Notes under the pieces: model-generated
What the model saw: the letters and a program-made list of their open reading frames with translations, nothing else
What the model was told of the DNA's origin: nothing
Database searches by the model: none
Shown: positions 46,290 through 55,878 of the stretch, piece after piece
Position numbering within the stretch: position 1 is the first letter of the stretch
Layout: every line of letters starts with the position of its first letter
Assembly: GCF_004341105.1 (NCBI RefSeq)
Contig: NZ_SLZK01000007.1
Location: forward strand, 186,001-250,000
Source: Rhizobium sp. BK418
GTDB lineage: Bacteria; Pseudomonadota; Alphaproteobacteria; Rhizobiales; Rhizobiaceae
Direction: 5' to 3'
DNA: 64,000 bases
Made by a program: the position numbers and the translations under genes

Positions 46290-47921
46290 ATGATCAAGTC
46301 CGTTCCCACCACGCCCTACCAGGACCAGAAACCCGGTACATCGGGCCTGCGTAAGAAGGTTCCGGTCTTCCAGCAGCCGAACTATGCGGAAAACTTCATC
46401 CAGTCGATCTTCGATTCCCTGGAAGGCTATCAGGGCAAGTGCCTGGTCATCGGCGGCGACGGACGCTACTACAACCGCGAAGTCATTCAGAAGGCGATCA
46501 AGATGGCCGCCGCCAACGGCTTCGGCAAAGTCATGGTCGGCAAGGGCGGTATTCTGTCGACGCCGGCAGCGTCCAACATCATCCGCAAGTACAAGGCCTT
46601 CGGCGGCATCATCCTCTCGGCCAGCCACAATCCGGGCGGCCCGACTGAAGACTTCGGCATCAAGTACAATGCCAGCAACGGAGGCCCTGCGCCGGAAAAG
46701 ATCACCGACACGATCTTCGCCCGCTCCAAGGTGATTGAAAGCTACAAGATCGCCGACTTCGCCGACGTCAATATCGACCGCATCGGCAAGGAAGAGCTGC
46801 CAGGCGGCATGATCCTTTCGGTTATCGATCCGGTCGAGGACTATGCCGCGCTGATGGAAGAGCTCTTTGACTTCGGCGCGATCCGCAACCTGATCAGCCT
46901 CGGCTTCCGCGTCGCCTTCGACGCCATGAGCGCCGTCACCGGCCCCTATGCCAAGGAAATCTTCGAGAACCGCCTCGGCGCTCCCTCGAGCTCGGTGCGC
47001 AACTTCATGCCGCTTCCGGATTTCGGCGGCCATCACCCAGACCCGAACCTTGTTCATGCCAAGGAGCTCTATGACGAGATGATGGGTGAGGATGCGCCAG
47101 ATTTCGGTGCCGCATCTGACGGCGACGGCGACCGCAACCTTATCATTGGCCGCGGCATTTTCGTCACCCCGTCCGACAGCTTGGCGATCCTCGCCGCCAA
47201 CGCCAACCTGGCGCCTGGTTACTCCGGCGGCCTCGCCGGCATTGCCCGCTCCATGCCGACGTCAGGTGCGGCAGATCGCGTGGCTGAAAAGCGCGGTATC
47301 GGCATCTACGAAACGCCGACCGGCTGGAAATTTTTCGGCAACCTGCTCGACGCCGGGATGGCAACGATCTGCGGCGAAGAAAGCGCCGGTACCGGCTCCA
47401 ACCATGTCCGCGAGAAGGACGGCCTCTGGGCCGTGCTGCTGTGGCTGAACATCCTGGCCGTACGCGGTGAAAGCGTGCAGGAAATCGTCACCCAGCACTG
47501 GCAGACCTACGGCCGCAACTATTATTCCCGCCACGACTACGAAGGCGTCGATAGCGATGCCGCCAACGGCCTGATCGACAATCTGCGCAGCCAGCTTACG
47601 ACCCTGCCCGGCAAGACTTTCGGCGATCTCATCGTCGAGAAGGCGGACGATTTCGCCTATAACGATCCGGTCGACAAGTCGGTCAGCGAGCATCAGGGTA
47701 TCCGCGTCCTGTTCAAGGGCGGCTCCCGCGTCGTCTTCCGCCTGTCGGGCACCGGCACGTCTGGCGCAACCCTGCGCGTCTATATCGAGCGTTACGAGCC
47801 GGATTCGACTCGCCACAACATCGAGACGCAGGAAGCGCTGGCCGATCTGATCGCGGCCGCGGAAAGCATCGCCAATATTCGTGAGCGCACGGGACGCAAC
47901 GAGCCGACCGTGATCACCTGA
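46290..47921 (+). CDS. pgm: Phosphoglucomutase, alpha-D-glucose-specific
   Basis: This 543-aa enzyme interconverts glucose-1-phosphate and glucose-6-phosphate, linking glycogen to central metabolism. The phosphoserine loop is LSASHNPGG (near residue 112), the metal loop is SDGDGDRNL (near 280) and the sugar-binding loop is GEESAGTGSNH. The phosphate-binding end is RLSGTGTSGATLRVYIERYE. It starts 6 bp after glgA. In rhizobia and Agrobacterium this gene also supplies precursors for surface polysaccharides. Confidence 0.96.
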   Translation: MIKSVPTTPYQDQKPGTSGLRKKVPVFQQPNYAENFIQSIFDSLEGYQGKCLVIGGDGRYYNREVIQKAIKMAAANGFGKVMVGKGGILSTPAASNIIRKYKAFGGIILSASHNPGGPTEDFGIKYNASNGGPAPEKITDTIFARSKVIESYKIADFADVNIDRIGKEELPGGMILSVIDPVEDYAALMEELFDFGAIRNLISLGFRVAFDAMSAVTGPYAKEIFENRLGAPSSSVRNFMPLPDFGGHHPDPNLVHAKELYDEMMGEDAPDFGAASDGDGDRNLIIGRGIFVTPSDSLAILAANANLAPGYSGGLAGIARSMPTSGAADRVAEKRGIGIYETPTGWKFFGNLLDAGMATICGEESAGTGSNHVREKDGLWAVLLWLNILAVRGESVQEIVTQHWQTYGRNYYSRHDYEGVDSDAANGLIDNLRSQLTTLPGKTFGDLIVEKADDFAYNDPVDKSVSEHQGIRVLFKGGSRVVFRLSGTGTSGATLRVYIERYEPDSTRHNIETQEALADLIAAAESIANIRERTGRNEPTVIT

Positions 47922-47933
47922 TCCGGGGGGCGT

Positions 47934-49904
47934 ATGAGGGGCAATAGTTCCGCACAGGGCGGCGCCATCGTCTTCGAGACGGGCGTTGAATTTGCTGTCT
48001 GGTCGCATCATGCGGCGCAGATTGATCTCTGTCTCTTCGACGATGATGGCAAGGAATACGCAAGGCTTCCCATGGCCCGCGACAGCGGCCATGTCTTCCG
48101 GCTCTTCGTCGACGGATTGAAGGAAGGCGCTCGATATGGCTATCGCGCCGACGGCATGTACGCTCCAGACAACGGCCTCTGGTTCGATCCTTCGAAGCTC
48201 CTGATCGATCCCTATGCCAAGGCGGTCGACCAACCCTTCCGTTACGATCCCCGCCTCGGCATCTTTGGCGAAGATACGCAAGACCTGGTGCCGAAGTCAG
48301 TCGTCACCAAAGACTTACCCGTCAAAATCCGAGAGCCGCTCTTCAAACCGGGCGGCTTTATTTATGAAGTGGCAGTCAAACCCTTCACCATCCTGCATTC
48401 GGATGTGCCGGAAGCTCTGCGCGGCACGGTCGCTGCTCTGGCCCACCCCTCTGTTGTCGCTCACTTGACACGCATCGGCGTCGATGCCGTCGAGCTAATG
48501 CCGATTGTCGCCTGGATCGATGAGCGCCACCTGCCGCCGCTCGGCCTGGCGAATGGCTGGGGTTACAATCCCGTTGCCTTTATGGCGCTCGATCCGCGCA
48601 TCGTGCCTGGCGGCATCGCTGAATTGCGGGATACGGTCGCGAAGCTGCATGACGAAGGCATTGCCGTTATCCTCGACCTCGTCTTCAATCATACCGGCGA
48701 AAGCGACCGCTACGGCGCGACGCTGTCGCTGCGCGGCATCGACAATCTCAGCTACTATCGTCACATGCCGGACCGGCCATCCGTGCTCGTCAATGATACC
48801 GGAACCGGGAATACGGTCGCGTGTGATCATCCCTATGTTCAACGGCTCATTATCGACAGTTTGCGCCATTTCGTCGGCAATGCCGGAGTCGACGGCTTCC
48901 GTTTTGATCTCGCACCCATTCTCGGACGCACTGCAAATGGCTTCGACCGGAACGGTACATTGGCCGCGATGCTGGCCGACGACCTGCTCGGCGATCGCAT
49001 CATGATCGCCGAACCCTGGGATATCGGCTCCGGCGGCTATCAGCTCGGCAATTTCCCGGCGCCCTTCCTGGAATGGAATGACCGCGCCCGCGATGACATC
49101 AGGTGCTACTGGCGCGGTGACGATTGGAAGACAGGTTCGCTCGCGACCGTGCTGGCCGGCTCGTCGAACATATTCTCAGCCAACGACGGAAAAGGAACCC
49201 GCAGCGTCAATTTCCTTGCTGCCCATGATGGCTTCACGCTCATGGACCTCGTCTCCTACAGCGGCAAGCACAATGAGGCGAATGGCGAGAGCAATCGCGA
49301 CGGCCACAACGAGAACCATTCCTGGAACAATGGCGTCGAAGGCGAAACCGCCTATCCCGTCATCCGGGAACGCCGCAAGGCTGATGTCAAGGCACTCCTC
49401 TCCACCCTGTTTGCCAGCCGCGGCAGCATCATGCTGACGGCCGGCGACGAGGGCGGGCGAAGTCAGCACGGCAACAACAATGCCTATTGCCAGGACAATG
49501 AAATTACCTGGGTCGACTGGAAACTGCTGGACGAAGACCTAATCGCCTATACAGCCTTCATCGCCGCACTTCGCCGCCGTTTCTCGGTCTTCTCCGACCT
49601 TACGTTCTTTTCCGGAAACGGTGATGTGGAATGGATTTCGCTCTCCGGTGAGCCGATGATCGTAGGCGAATGGGAGACACCCTCGCTGTCCACCCTCGGC
49701 ATGGTGCTTGCGACTCACGATCGCTCCTCCCGCGGGCAGATTCGCCTCGCTGTCTTGTTCAACCGTTCCGAACAGCACCAACTCTTCACGCTTCCCTCAG
49801 CCGGCGAAACAAACTGGAGTCAGATTTTACTGGATGGTGAGCGGAAAGTCGGCGCCCGTGCCACAGTTGAGCCGCGTTCGGTGGCCTTTTTCGTGGAAAA
49901 TTGA
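47934..49904 (+). CDS. glgX: Glycogen debranching enzyme
   Basis: This 656-aa GH13 isoamylase-type enzyme removes short alpha-1,6 branches left by GlgP. It has an N-terminal CBM48-like domain (FAVWSHHAAQIDLCLFDDDG), the catalytic motifs DLVFNHTGE, GFRFDLAPILGR and IMIAEPWDIG, and FLAAHDGFTLMDLVSY typical of GlgX. It is last of the glg operon, 12 bp after pgm. The start (ATG at 47934) is preceded by GGGGGG. Confidence 0.95.
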   Translation: MRGNSSAQGGAIVFETGVEFAVWSHHAAQIDLCLFDDDGKEYARLPMARDSGHVFRLFVDGLKEGARYGYRADGMYAPDNGLWFDPSKLLIDPYAKAVDQPFRYDPRLGIFGEDTQDLVPKSVVTKDLPVKIREPLFKPGGFIYEVAVKPFTILHSDVPEALRGTVAALAHPSVVAHLTRIGVDAVELMPIVAWIDERHLPPLGLANGWGYNPVAFMALDPRIVPGGIAELRDTVAKLHDEGIAVILDLVFNHTGESDRYGATLSLRGIDNLSYYRHMPDRPSVLVNDTGTGNTVACDHPYVQRLIIDSLRHFVGNAGVDGFRFDLAPILGRTANGFDRNGTLAAMLADDLLGDRIMIAEPWDIGSGGYQLGNFPAPFLEWNDRARDDIRCYWRGDDWKTGSLATVLAGSSNIFSANDGKGTRSVNFLAAHDGFTLMDLVSYSGKHNEANGESNRDGHNENHSWNNGVEGETAYPVIRERRKADVKALLSTLFASRGSIMLTAGDEGGRSQHGNNNAYCQDNEITWVDWKLLDEDLIAYTAFIAALRRRFSVFSDLTFFSGNGDVEWISLSGEPMIVGEWETPSLSTLGMVLATHDRSSRGQIRLAVLFNRSEQHQLFTLPSAGETNWSQILLDGERKVGARATVEPRSVAFFVEN

Positions 49905-49993
49905 TCCACGCCAGCTGCCCCCGCGAATCGTTGTCGCAATCGTCATAAATGCGCGATAAGGCTTTGAGGCTGCGGTTGTTTTACGAGGAATGC

Positions 49994-50482
49994 ATGGTCA
50001 TGGAAATTTCGCTCTCGGAGGTCCGAGGGCTGGTTGGTACGGAAACAGGATTATCTGACTGGATTCTCGTCGACCAGAAGATGATCGATGCTTTTGCTGA
50101 GGCGACTGGCGACCATCAGTTCATTCACGTCGATCCCGTCCGTGCAGCAACCGAAAGCCCTTTCGGCGGCACCATCGCTCATGGCTTCCTAACGCTCTCG
50201 CTGCTATCGACGATGAACTACAATTGCCTGCCCAAGGTGCGCGAGCAGACGATGGGCATCAATTACGGCTTCGACAAGGTCCGCTTCATGTCGCCGGTCA
50301 AGAGCGGCACGCGCATCCGCGGCCACTTCGTGCTCTCGGACGCCCGTTTCCGCGGCGCCGGCATGCTGATGACGACCTATGACGTCTCGATCGAAATCGA
50401 GAACGAGAAGAAGCCGGCGCTGACCGCCCGCTGGATCACCATCATCCAGTTCGATCCGAAGGATCGTCCGGAAGACGCATAA
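49994..50482 (+). CDS. MaoC-like (R)-specific enoyl-acyl hydratase family protein
   Basis: This 162-aa hot-dog-fold protein has the hydratase motif GDHQFIHVDPVRA with catalytic Asp/His, followed by FGGTIAHGFLTLSL. The start at 49994 has GAGGAA at 5 nt. The family hydrates enoyl-CoA esters and can feed polyhydroxyalkanoate synthesis, but the true substrate is unknown. It lies 90 bp after glgX on the same strand, with no terminator seen between them, so some read-through from the glg operon is possible. It converges on soxG with 15 bp between stops. Confidence 0.87.
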   Translation: MVMEISLSEVRGLVGTETGLSDWILVDQKMIDAFAEATGDHQFIHVDPVRAATESPFGGTIAHGFLTLSLLSTMNYNCLPKVREQTMGINYGFDKVRFMSPVKSGTRIRGHFVLSDARFRGAGMLMTTYDVSIEIENEKKPALTARWITIIQFDPKDRPEDA

Positions 50483-50497
50483 GATTCTTCGCGAGCC

Positions 50498-51046
50498 TTA
50501 ATGGCCGGCATCCTCAGCACCTTCGGCCAGCAGCCCGAAGACATAGTCCGAAAACGACCGCCAGCATTCCACCCGGAACGTATCGTCTTCAGTACGGAAA
50601 AGGACGATCTCGGCCTTACCGAAGATCGTCCGCGTGCAGGCGCCCACCGGGAAAATCTCCAGAGAGAGATTCTGCGGGCAGCCGGCAGACAGCGTAGCCT
50701 CTGCACCCGGTCCGGAAACAATGATGCCTACATTGCGGTGGGAGACATCGACGGCCGAATGCAGAACTCCGGCACCGGAAAGAAGCGCAGGGAGATCCGA
50801 ACCAGCCTCATCGATAACGAGCCACTCGTCCGGCCCGAGCCAGAGCGCCGAACGTCCTTCAGCACGGCCGGAAGTCTTGGGCATCGTGGGCAAATCCAGC
50901 CCCAGCGCGGAAGAAAGTGCCGGTACGGAATCAGCCGGCGCGCGCAGCGAAATGCGGCTTGCCGTCGGTGTGACCGTCAGGCGCGCCGTGGCCGAACCGG
51001 CAAGGAGACCGAAGAGAGCCGGCTTGCGAATTGCGACTTCAGCCAT
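50498..51046 (-). CDS. soxG: Sarcosine oxidase gamma subunit
   Basis: This 182-aa subunit of heterotetrameric sarcosine oxidase has the GcvT-like small fold with LWLGPDEWLVIDE and AVDVSHRNVGIIVSGPGAEATLSAGCPQNLSLEIFP. It has no known catalytic residues and completes the complex. The ATG at 51046 has GGAGG upstream and overlaps the soxA stop by 8 bp. Confidence 0.93.
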   Translation of the reverse strand: MAEVAIRKPALFGLLAGSATARLTVTPTASRISLRAPADSVPALSSALGLDLPTMPKTSGRAEGRSALWLGPDEWLVIDEAGSDLPALLSGAGVLHSAVDVSHRNVGIIVSGPGAEATLSAGCPQNLSLEIFPVGACTRTIFGKAEIVLFRTEDDTFRVECWRSFSDYVFGLLAEGAEDAGH

Positions 51047-54032
51047 GGATACGGCCTCCTTCCTTGTCAAAGAACACCAGATCCGTCACCTCGACCGGAA
51101 TGGTCCGATCCGGCATCGGCACATAGAGCGTTTCGCCCATCAGATTGCGGCCACCTTCAACCAGTGCAAAAGCAATCGAGCGGCCGCAATTTTCCGACCA
51201 GTAGGCCGAGGTCACGTGACCGAGCATCGTCATTGGCTTGGGCTGGTTCGGATTGGCGACGATCTGCGCACCCTCTTCCAGCACCAGCTTCGCATCCTTC
51301 GTCACAAGACCGACGAGTTGCTTGCGGCCTTCCTTGACGAGATCGGGGCGCTTCAACCCGCGAATGCCGACGAAATCCGGCTTTTTCTTTGAGACCGCCC
51401 AGGAGAGCCCCGCATCGTCGGGCGTCACCGTGCCATCCGTATCCTGGCCGACAATGATGTAGCCTTTTTCGGCGCGCAATACATGCATGGTTTCCGTGCC
51501 ATAGACACAGGCACCGAGCGGCTCGGCATTCGACCAGACGGCCTCCAGCACCGACTGACCGTAATCGGCCGGGACGTTGATTTCGAAGCCGGTCTCGCCA
51601 GTAAAGGAAACACGGAAGAGGCGCGCCGGAACGCCAGCCACCTTGCACTCGGCAACACTCATATGCGGGAATGCTTCGTTGGAAATATCCAGACCTTCGA
51701 CCAACGGCGCCACGATCTCGCGCGCCTTCGGCCCCTGTACCGCAATAACGGCCCATTGCTCCGTCACAGAGGTCAGCCACACCTTCAGATGCGGGAATTC
51801 CGTCTGCAGATAGTCTTCCATGTGGTTGAGAACGCGCGGCGCCCCACCGGTTGTGGTCGTCACGTGGAAACGGTCTTCCGTCAGACGACCAACGACGCCA
51901 TCGTCATAGATGAAGCCGTCTTCGCGCAGCATGATGCCGTAGCGGCATTTGCCCGGCTTCAGCGTATCCCAAGCGTTGGTGTACATGAGGTTCATAAATT
52001 CCGCGGCATCCGGCCCGACGACCTCGATCTTGCCGAGGGTCGAGGCGTCGAAGATACCGGCGACCTCGCGTGCCGTGCGGCATTCGCGGGCAACGGCCTG
52101 ATGCATCGTTTCGCCGGCGCGCGGATAGAACCAGGCGCGCTTCCAGTTCCCGACATCCTCGAAGACTGCGCCTTTCGCTTCTTCCCAGGCATGCAGCGGC
52201 GTCTTGCGCGTCGGGTCGAACAGCGGCCCCCGGGAATGCGAGATCAGCGCACCATAAGTCACTGGCGTATAGGGCGCGCGGAATGTGGTGAGACCGACCT
52301 GCGGAATATCCTTGCCAAGCGTTTCGGCGGCGATCGCCAGACCATGCATGTTGGAAAGCTTGCCCTGGTCGGAGGCCATGCCGTTCGTCGTGAAGCGCTT
52401 GATATGCTCGATCGAATGCATCCCCTCGCGCACAGCGAGGCGGATATCCTTGGCGCAGACATCGTGCTGGAAATCGATGAAGGCCTTCGCATTCGTGTCC
52501 GGCCCGGCGCCTTCGGCAGCACCGATCATGCCGCCCGTCCAATCGAAGGCCTGCTCGACGGAAATCCCGATCTTGCCGCCCGGCTCTCTGCCGACGGCCT
52601 GCGCCATCAGTTCACCCGCAGCAAGCGACTCTTCGACGGTCTGTTGCAGTCCGTCCGTGCCGTTGCACGCACCGACGGACAGGCAATCCTGCGCATAGGT
52701 GCCGGGCAGGAAACGCTGCGTCCCAGCATCGAAAGCGACCTTGCCCCGCGACTGCGAGAAGAGATGAACGGAAGGCGTCCAGCCGGCACAGACGAGCAGT
52801 GCATCGACGCTGATCTTGCGCGGCGAACCACCGCCATTACGCGCTACCGTCATCGAGGAAATGCGAAGAGCACCTGATGTGTTGACGACTGACTGGCCGG
52901 TCAGCACGTCAATGCCGAGCGCACGGGCCTCGGCAAGCACTGCCGCCCCAGGCGTCTGCCTGCTATCGACGATGGCGGCGATCGATACACCTGCCCGCTT
53001 CAGGTCGAAAGCGGCCTCGTAAGCGGAATCGTGGGCGGTGTAGACGCCCACCTTCTGGCCGACGGCAACGCCATAGTGATTGAGATACATGCGGCCGGCT
53101 GAGGCGAGCATGATGCCCGGCCGATCGTTGTTCGGAAACACCATATGCCGCTCGATCGCACCGGTCGCAAGCACGACGCGCTTGGCGCGGACCTGCCACA
53201 ATCGTTCGCGGGGCAGGTCACGGGCCGGACGAGCGATATGATCCGTGACCCGTTCGACAAGGCCGACGAAATTGTGGTTGTAATAGCCGAAGGCCGTCGT
53301 GCGGGTCAGGACCTGCACATTGTCCATTGCCTTCAGCCGTGCAAGTGTCTTCTGCACCCAGGCATAGCCGTCGAGCCCGTCTACTTTCACACCGGTATCA
53401 AAGCGCAGAGCGCCGCCGGCCTCCGCCTGCTCATCGCAGAGGATGATTTTCGCACCGGCCTCGGCAGCGGCCAATGCTGCCGAAAGCCCGGCGATGCCCG
53501 CACCGACGACAAGAATATCGCAATGGGCATAACGGCTGGCATAATGATCCGGATCGGCTTCGGTGGGAGCAACTCCCAGGCCGGCAGCGCGGCGGATCAT
53601 TGGCTCATAGACATGCTTCCAGGCCGCCCGCGGCCACATGAAGGTCTTGTAGTAGAAGCCGGCCGCGAAGAACGGCGAGAAAAGATTGTTGACGGCACCG
53701 ACATCGAAGGAAAGCGAGGGCCAGCGGTTCTGCGAGGCCACGATCATGCCGTCGAAGACTTCCTGCACGGTCGCTCGGACGTTCGGCTGCTTCCGGGCGC
53801 TGTCGCGCGCAACATCAATCAGCGCATTCGGCTCTTCGGCACCGGCCGAAAGAATGCCACGCGGGCGATGATATTTGAACGATCGGCCGATGAGATGTAC
53901 GCCATGGGCAATCAGGGCCGAGGCAACGGTATCGCCTTCGAGCGCCGTATAGCTCTTGCCGTCGAAGGTGAAGCGCGCGGTTTTGGCGGGCGTCAGCCGG
54001 CCCTTGCCGGCGATACGGTTTGCACCGCTCAT
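51039..54032 (-). CDS. soxA: Sarcosine oxidase alpha subunit
   Basis: This 997-aa subunit contains, in order, a ferredoxin-like N-terminal region (FTFDGKSYTALEGDTVASALIAHG), an NAD-binding Rossmann fold (DILVVGAGIAGLSAALAAAEAGAKI, near residue 173) and a C-terminal GcvT-like tetrahydrofolate domain from about residue 600. It transfers the one-carbon unit of oxidised sarcosine to tetrahydrofolate. It overlaps soxD by 4 bp. Confidence 0.96.
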   Translation of the reverse strand: MSGANRIAGKGRLTPAKTARFTFDGKSYTALEGDTVASALIAHGVHLIGRSFKYHRPRGILSAGAEEPNALIDVARDSARKQPNVRATVQEVFDGMIVASQNRWPSLSFDVGAVNNLFSPFFAAGFYYKTFMWPRAAWKHVYEPMIRRAAGLGVAPTEADPDHYASRYAHCDILVVGAGIAGLSAALAAAEAGAKIILCDEQAEAGGALRFDTGVKVDGLDGYAWVQKTLARLKAMDNVQVLTRTTAFGYYNHNFVGLVERVTDHIARPARDLPRERLWQVRAKRVVLATGAIERHMVFPNNDRPGIMLASAGRMYLNHYGVAVGQKVGVYTAHDSAYEAAFDLKRAGVSIAAIVDSRQTPGAAVLAEARALGIDVLTGQSVVNTSGALRISSMTVARNGGGSPRKISVDALLVCAGWTPSVHLFSQSRGKVAFDAGTQRFLPGTYAQDCLSVGACNGTDGLQQTVEESLAAGELMAQAVGREPGGKIGISVEQAFDWTGGMIGAAEGAGPDTNAKAFIDFQHDVCAKDIRLAVREGMHSIEHIKRFTTNGMASDQGKLSNMHGLAIAAETLGKDIPQVGLTTFRAPYTPVTYGALISHSRGPLFDPTRKTPLHAWEEAKGAVFEDVGNWKRAWFYPRAGETMHQAVARECRTAREVAGIFDASTLGKIEVVGPDAAEFMNLMYTNAWDTLKPGKCRYGIMLREDGFIYDDGVVGRLTEDRFHVTTTTGGAPRVLNHMEDYLQTEFPHLKVWLTSVTEQWAVIAVQGPKAREIVAPLVEGLDISNEAFPHMSVAECKVAGVPARLFRVSFTGETGFEINVPADYGQSVLEAVWSNAEPLGACVYGTETMHVLRAEKGYIIVGQDTDGTVTPDDAGLSWAVSKKKPDFVGIRGLKRPDLVKEGRKQLVGLVTKDAKLVLEEGAQIVANPNQPKPMTMLGHVTSAYWSENCGRSIAFALVEGGRNLMGETLYVPMPDRTIPVEVTDLVFFDKEGGRIHG

Positions 54033-54370
54033 TGCGCCTCTCCTTCCACAGCTTCATAGGTTTCCACCGGCGCATGCGGTTCGGCCGCAGTTCCGATATC
54101 AGGCTTCGGCTCGCCGGCCTTGTAGGTCATGATGAATTTGTCGCTCACGGTATCGCGAGCCGCGTTGAAGAAGCGCCCGCAGCCATGTATGTGCCGCCAG
54201 CGCTCGAAGATCAGACCTTTCGGATTGTCGCGCAGGAAGAAATATTTCTCGAATTCCTCATCCGAGATCGAGGCAATATCGGCCGGCCGGGCAATGTGGG
54301 CATCGCCGGCGCCGCGGAATTCGAGCTCCGAGCGCTCTTCCTGACAGTAAGGGCAGTAGATCAGCAGCAT
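54029..54370 (-). CDS. soxD: Sarcosine oxidase delta subunit
   Basis: This 113-aa protein has the zinc-binding pattern of SoxD: Cys6 and Cys9 (YCPYC) with His60/His62 and Cys64 (RHIHGCGRFFN). Length and the KYFFLRDNPKG segment match the family. It lies 12 bp after soxB. Confidence 0.95.
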   Translation of the reverse strand: MLLIYCPYCQEERSELEFRGAGDAHIARPADIASISDEEFEKYFFLRDNPKGLIFERWRHIHGCGRFFNAARDTVSDKFIMTYKAGEPKPDIGTAAEPHAPVETYEAVEGEAQ

Positions 54371-54382
54371 GTTGTCCTCGCG

Positions 54383-55636
54383 TCAGTGCGCAACGGCGGC
54401 AGCAGCCGCCTCGTCGATCAGCCGGCCGGTGCGGAACCGCTCCAGCGTCAGCCCGGCGTTGAACTTGTGCGGTTCGTCGCGGGCGATCAGATGGGCAAAG
54501 AGATTGGCCGAACCGGGAGTCGCCTTGAAACCGCCGGTACCCCAGCCGCAATTGACGTAAAGTCCGGGAACCGGAGTCTTCGACTGGATAGCCGAACGAT
54601 CAGGCGTATTGTCGACGATACCGCCCCACTGGCGCATCATCTTCACGCGGCGGAACATCGGAAAGAGCTCGCAGATCGCATCGAGCGTATGCGTGATGAT
54701 CTGCAGACCGCCAGTCTGGGAATAGGAATTATATTGGTCCGTGCCTGCACCGATGACGAGCTCGCCCTTGTCGGACTGCGAGATATAGGCATGCACGGTG
54801 TTCGACATGACGACACAGGGGAAGATCGGCTTCAGCGGCTCGGAGACCAGTGCCTGCAGCGGGCTCGATTGCAGCGGCACGCGCACATCCGCCATCTTCA
54901 TGACTGTCGTCGTGTGGCCGGCGGCCGACACGCCGATCTTCTTCGCGCCGATGAAGCCTCTGTTGGTCTCGACGCCGGTTACGCGTCCGTCGGGACCACG
55001 GCGGATGCCGGTGACTTCACAATTCTGAATGATGTGGACGCCGCGGTCGGAGGCCGCGCGCGCATAACCCCAGGCAACTGCATCGTGGCGCGCCGTGCCG
55101 CCGCGGCGCTGCAATGCGGCCCCATTGATCGGGTAGCGCGCCGTCGCCGAAATATCGAGCGGCGGGCAATAGGCCTTGGCCTGCTCCGGCGTCAGCCACT
55201 CATTGTCGATGCCGTAGAGCCGGTTGGCGTGGATATGCCGCTTGAAGCTCTGCATGTCGTGCACATTGTGCGACAGCATCATCACACCGCGGGGCGAATA
55301 CATGACGTTGTAATTGAGCTCCTGCGACAGCCCCTCCCAGAGCTTCATCGAGTGCTCATAAATGTGCATGCTCTCTTCGTAGAGATAGTTGGAGCGAATA
55401 ATGGTGGTGTTGCGGCCGGTATTGCCCCCGCCGAGCCAGCCTTTTTCCAGGACCGCCACGTTGGTGATGCCATGTTCTTTGGCGAGATAGTAGGCCGCGC
55501 CCAACCCGTGCCCGCCGCCGCCGATGATGATCACCTCATATTCGCGTCGCGGCTCCGGCGAGGTCCACTGTTTTTCCCAGCCCCTGTGCCCGCGCAGAGC
55601 CTCCCGCGCTACGGCAAAAACCGAATATTTCCGCAT
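54383..55636 (-). CDS. soxB: Sarcosine oxidase beta subunit
   Basis: This 417-aa flavin subunit oxidises sarcosine. It has the FAD dinucleotide motif IIIGGGGHGLGAAYYLAKEHG near residue 36 and the RHDAVAWGYARAA segment, where this family carries the His that covalently binds FMN. GWGTGGFKATPGSANLFAHL lies near the C-terminus. It is first in soxB-soxD-soxA-soxG. The cluster degrades sarcosine from glycine betaine or creatinine. The glyA, folD or purU genes that often accompany it are not in this window. Confidence 0.95.
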   Translation of the reverse strand: MRKYSVFAVAREALRGHRGWEKQWTSPEPRREYEVIIIGGGGHGLGAAYYLAKEHGITNVAVLEKGWLGGGNTGRNTTIIRSNYLYEESMHIYEHSMKLWEGLSQELNYNVMYSPRGVMMLSHNVHDMQSFKRHIHANRLYGIDNEWLTPEQAKAYCPPLDISATARYPINGAALQRRGGTARHDAVAWGYARAASDRGVHIIQNCEVTGIRRGPDGRVTGVETNRGFIGAKKIGVSAAGHTTTVMKMADVRVPLQSSPLQALVSEPLKPIFPCVVMSNTVHAYISQSDKGELVIGAGTDQYNSYSQTGGLQIITHTLDAICELFPMFRRVKMMRQWGGIVDNTPDRSAIQSKTPVPGLYVNCGWGTGGFKATPGSANLFAHLIARDEPHKFNAGLTLERFRTGRLIDEAAAAAVAH

Positions 55637-55878
55637 CCGCCATCATCTCCTTCAGGCAAAGGCATTTTCGTCGTGGCCATACAAATCGCAAATCGAAATG
55701 CGGCACAACGGTTCTTTTGCGACGTGAAAGAGCTTTTGTTTTGACACGACGCCAGGTGCACCGCGACCATTGGCTGCTATCTTCCTTCGCAGGTGCGGCA
55801 TAATCCTTTTCTCACCCAACAGGGCAGGCAGAAGCGCCCAGTCGAAGATGCTAATATTCCTTGTATGTGGGGTGTTAG
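55637..55878. other. Divergent intergenic region between soxB and the FecR-domain gene
   Basis: 242 bp without a supported gene. It should hold the promoter of the sox operon on the minus strand and that of the FecR-domain gene on the plus strand. No obvious operator was found. Confidence 0.45.
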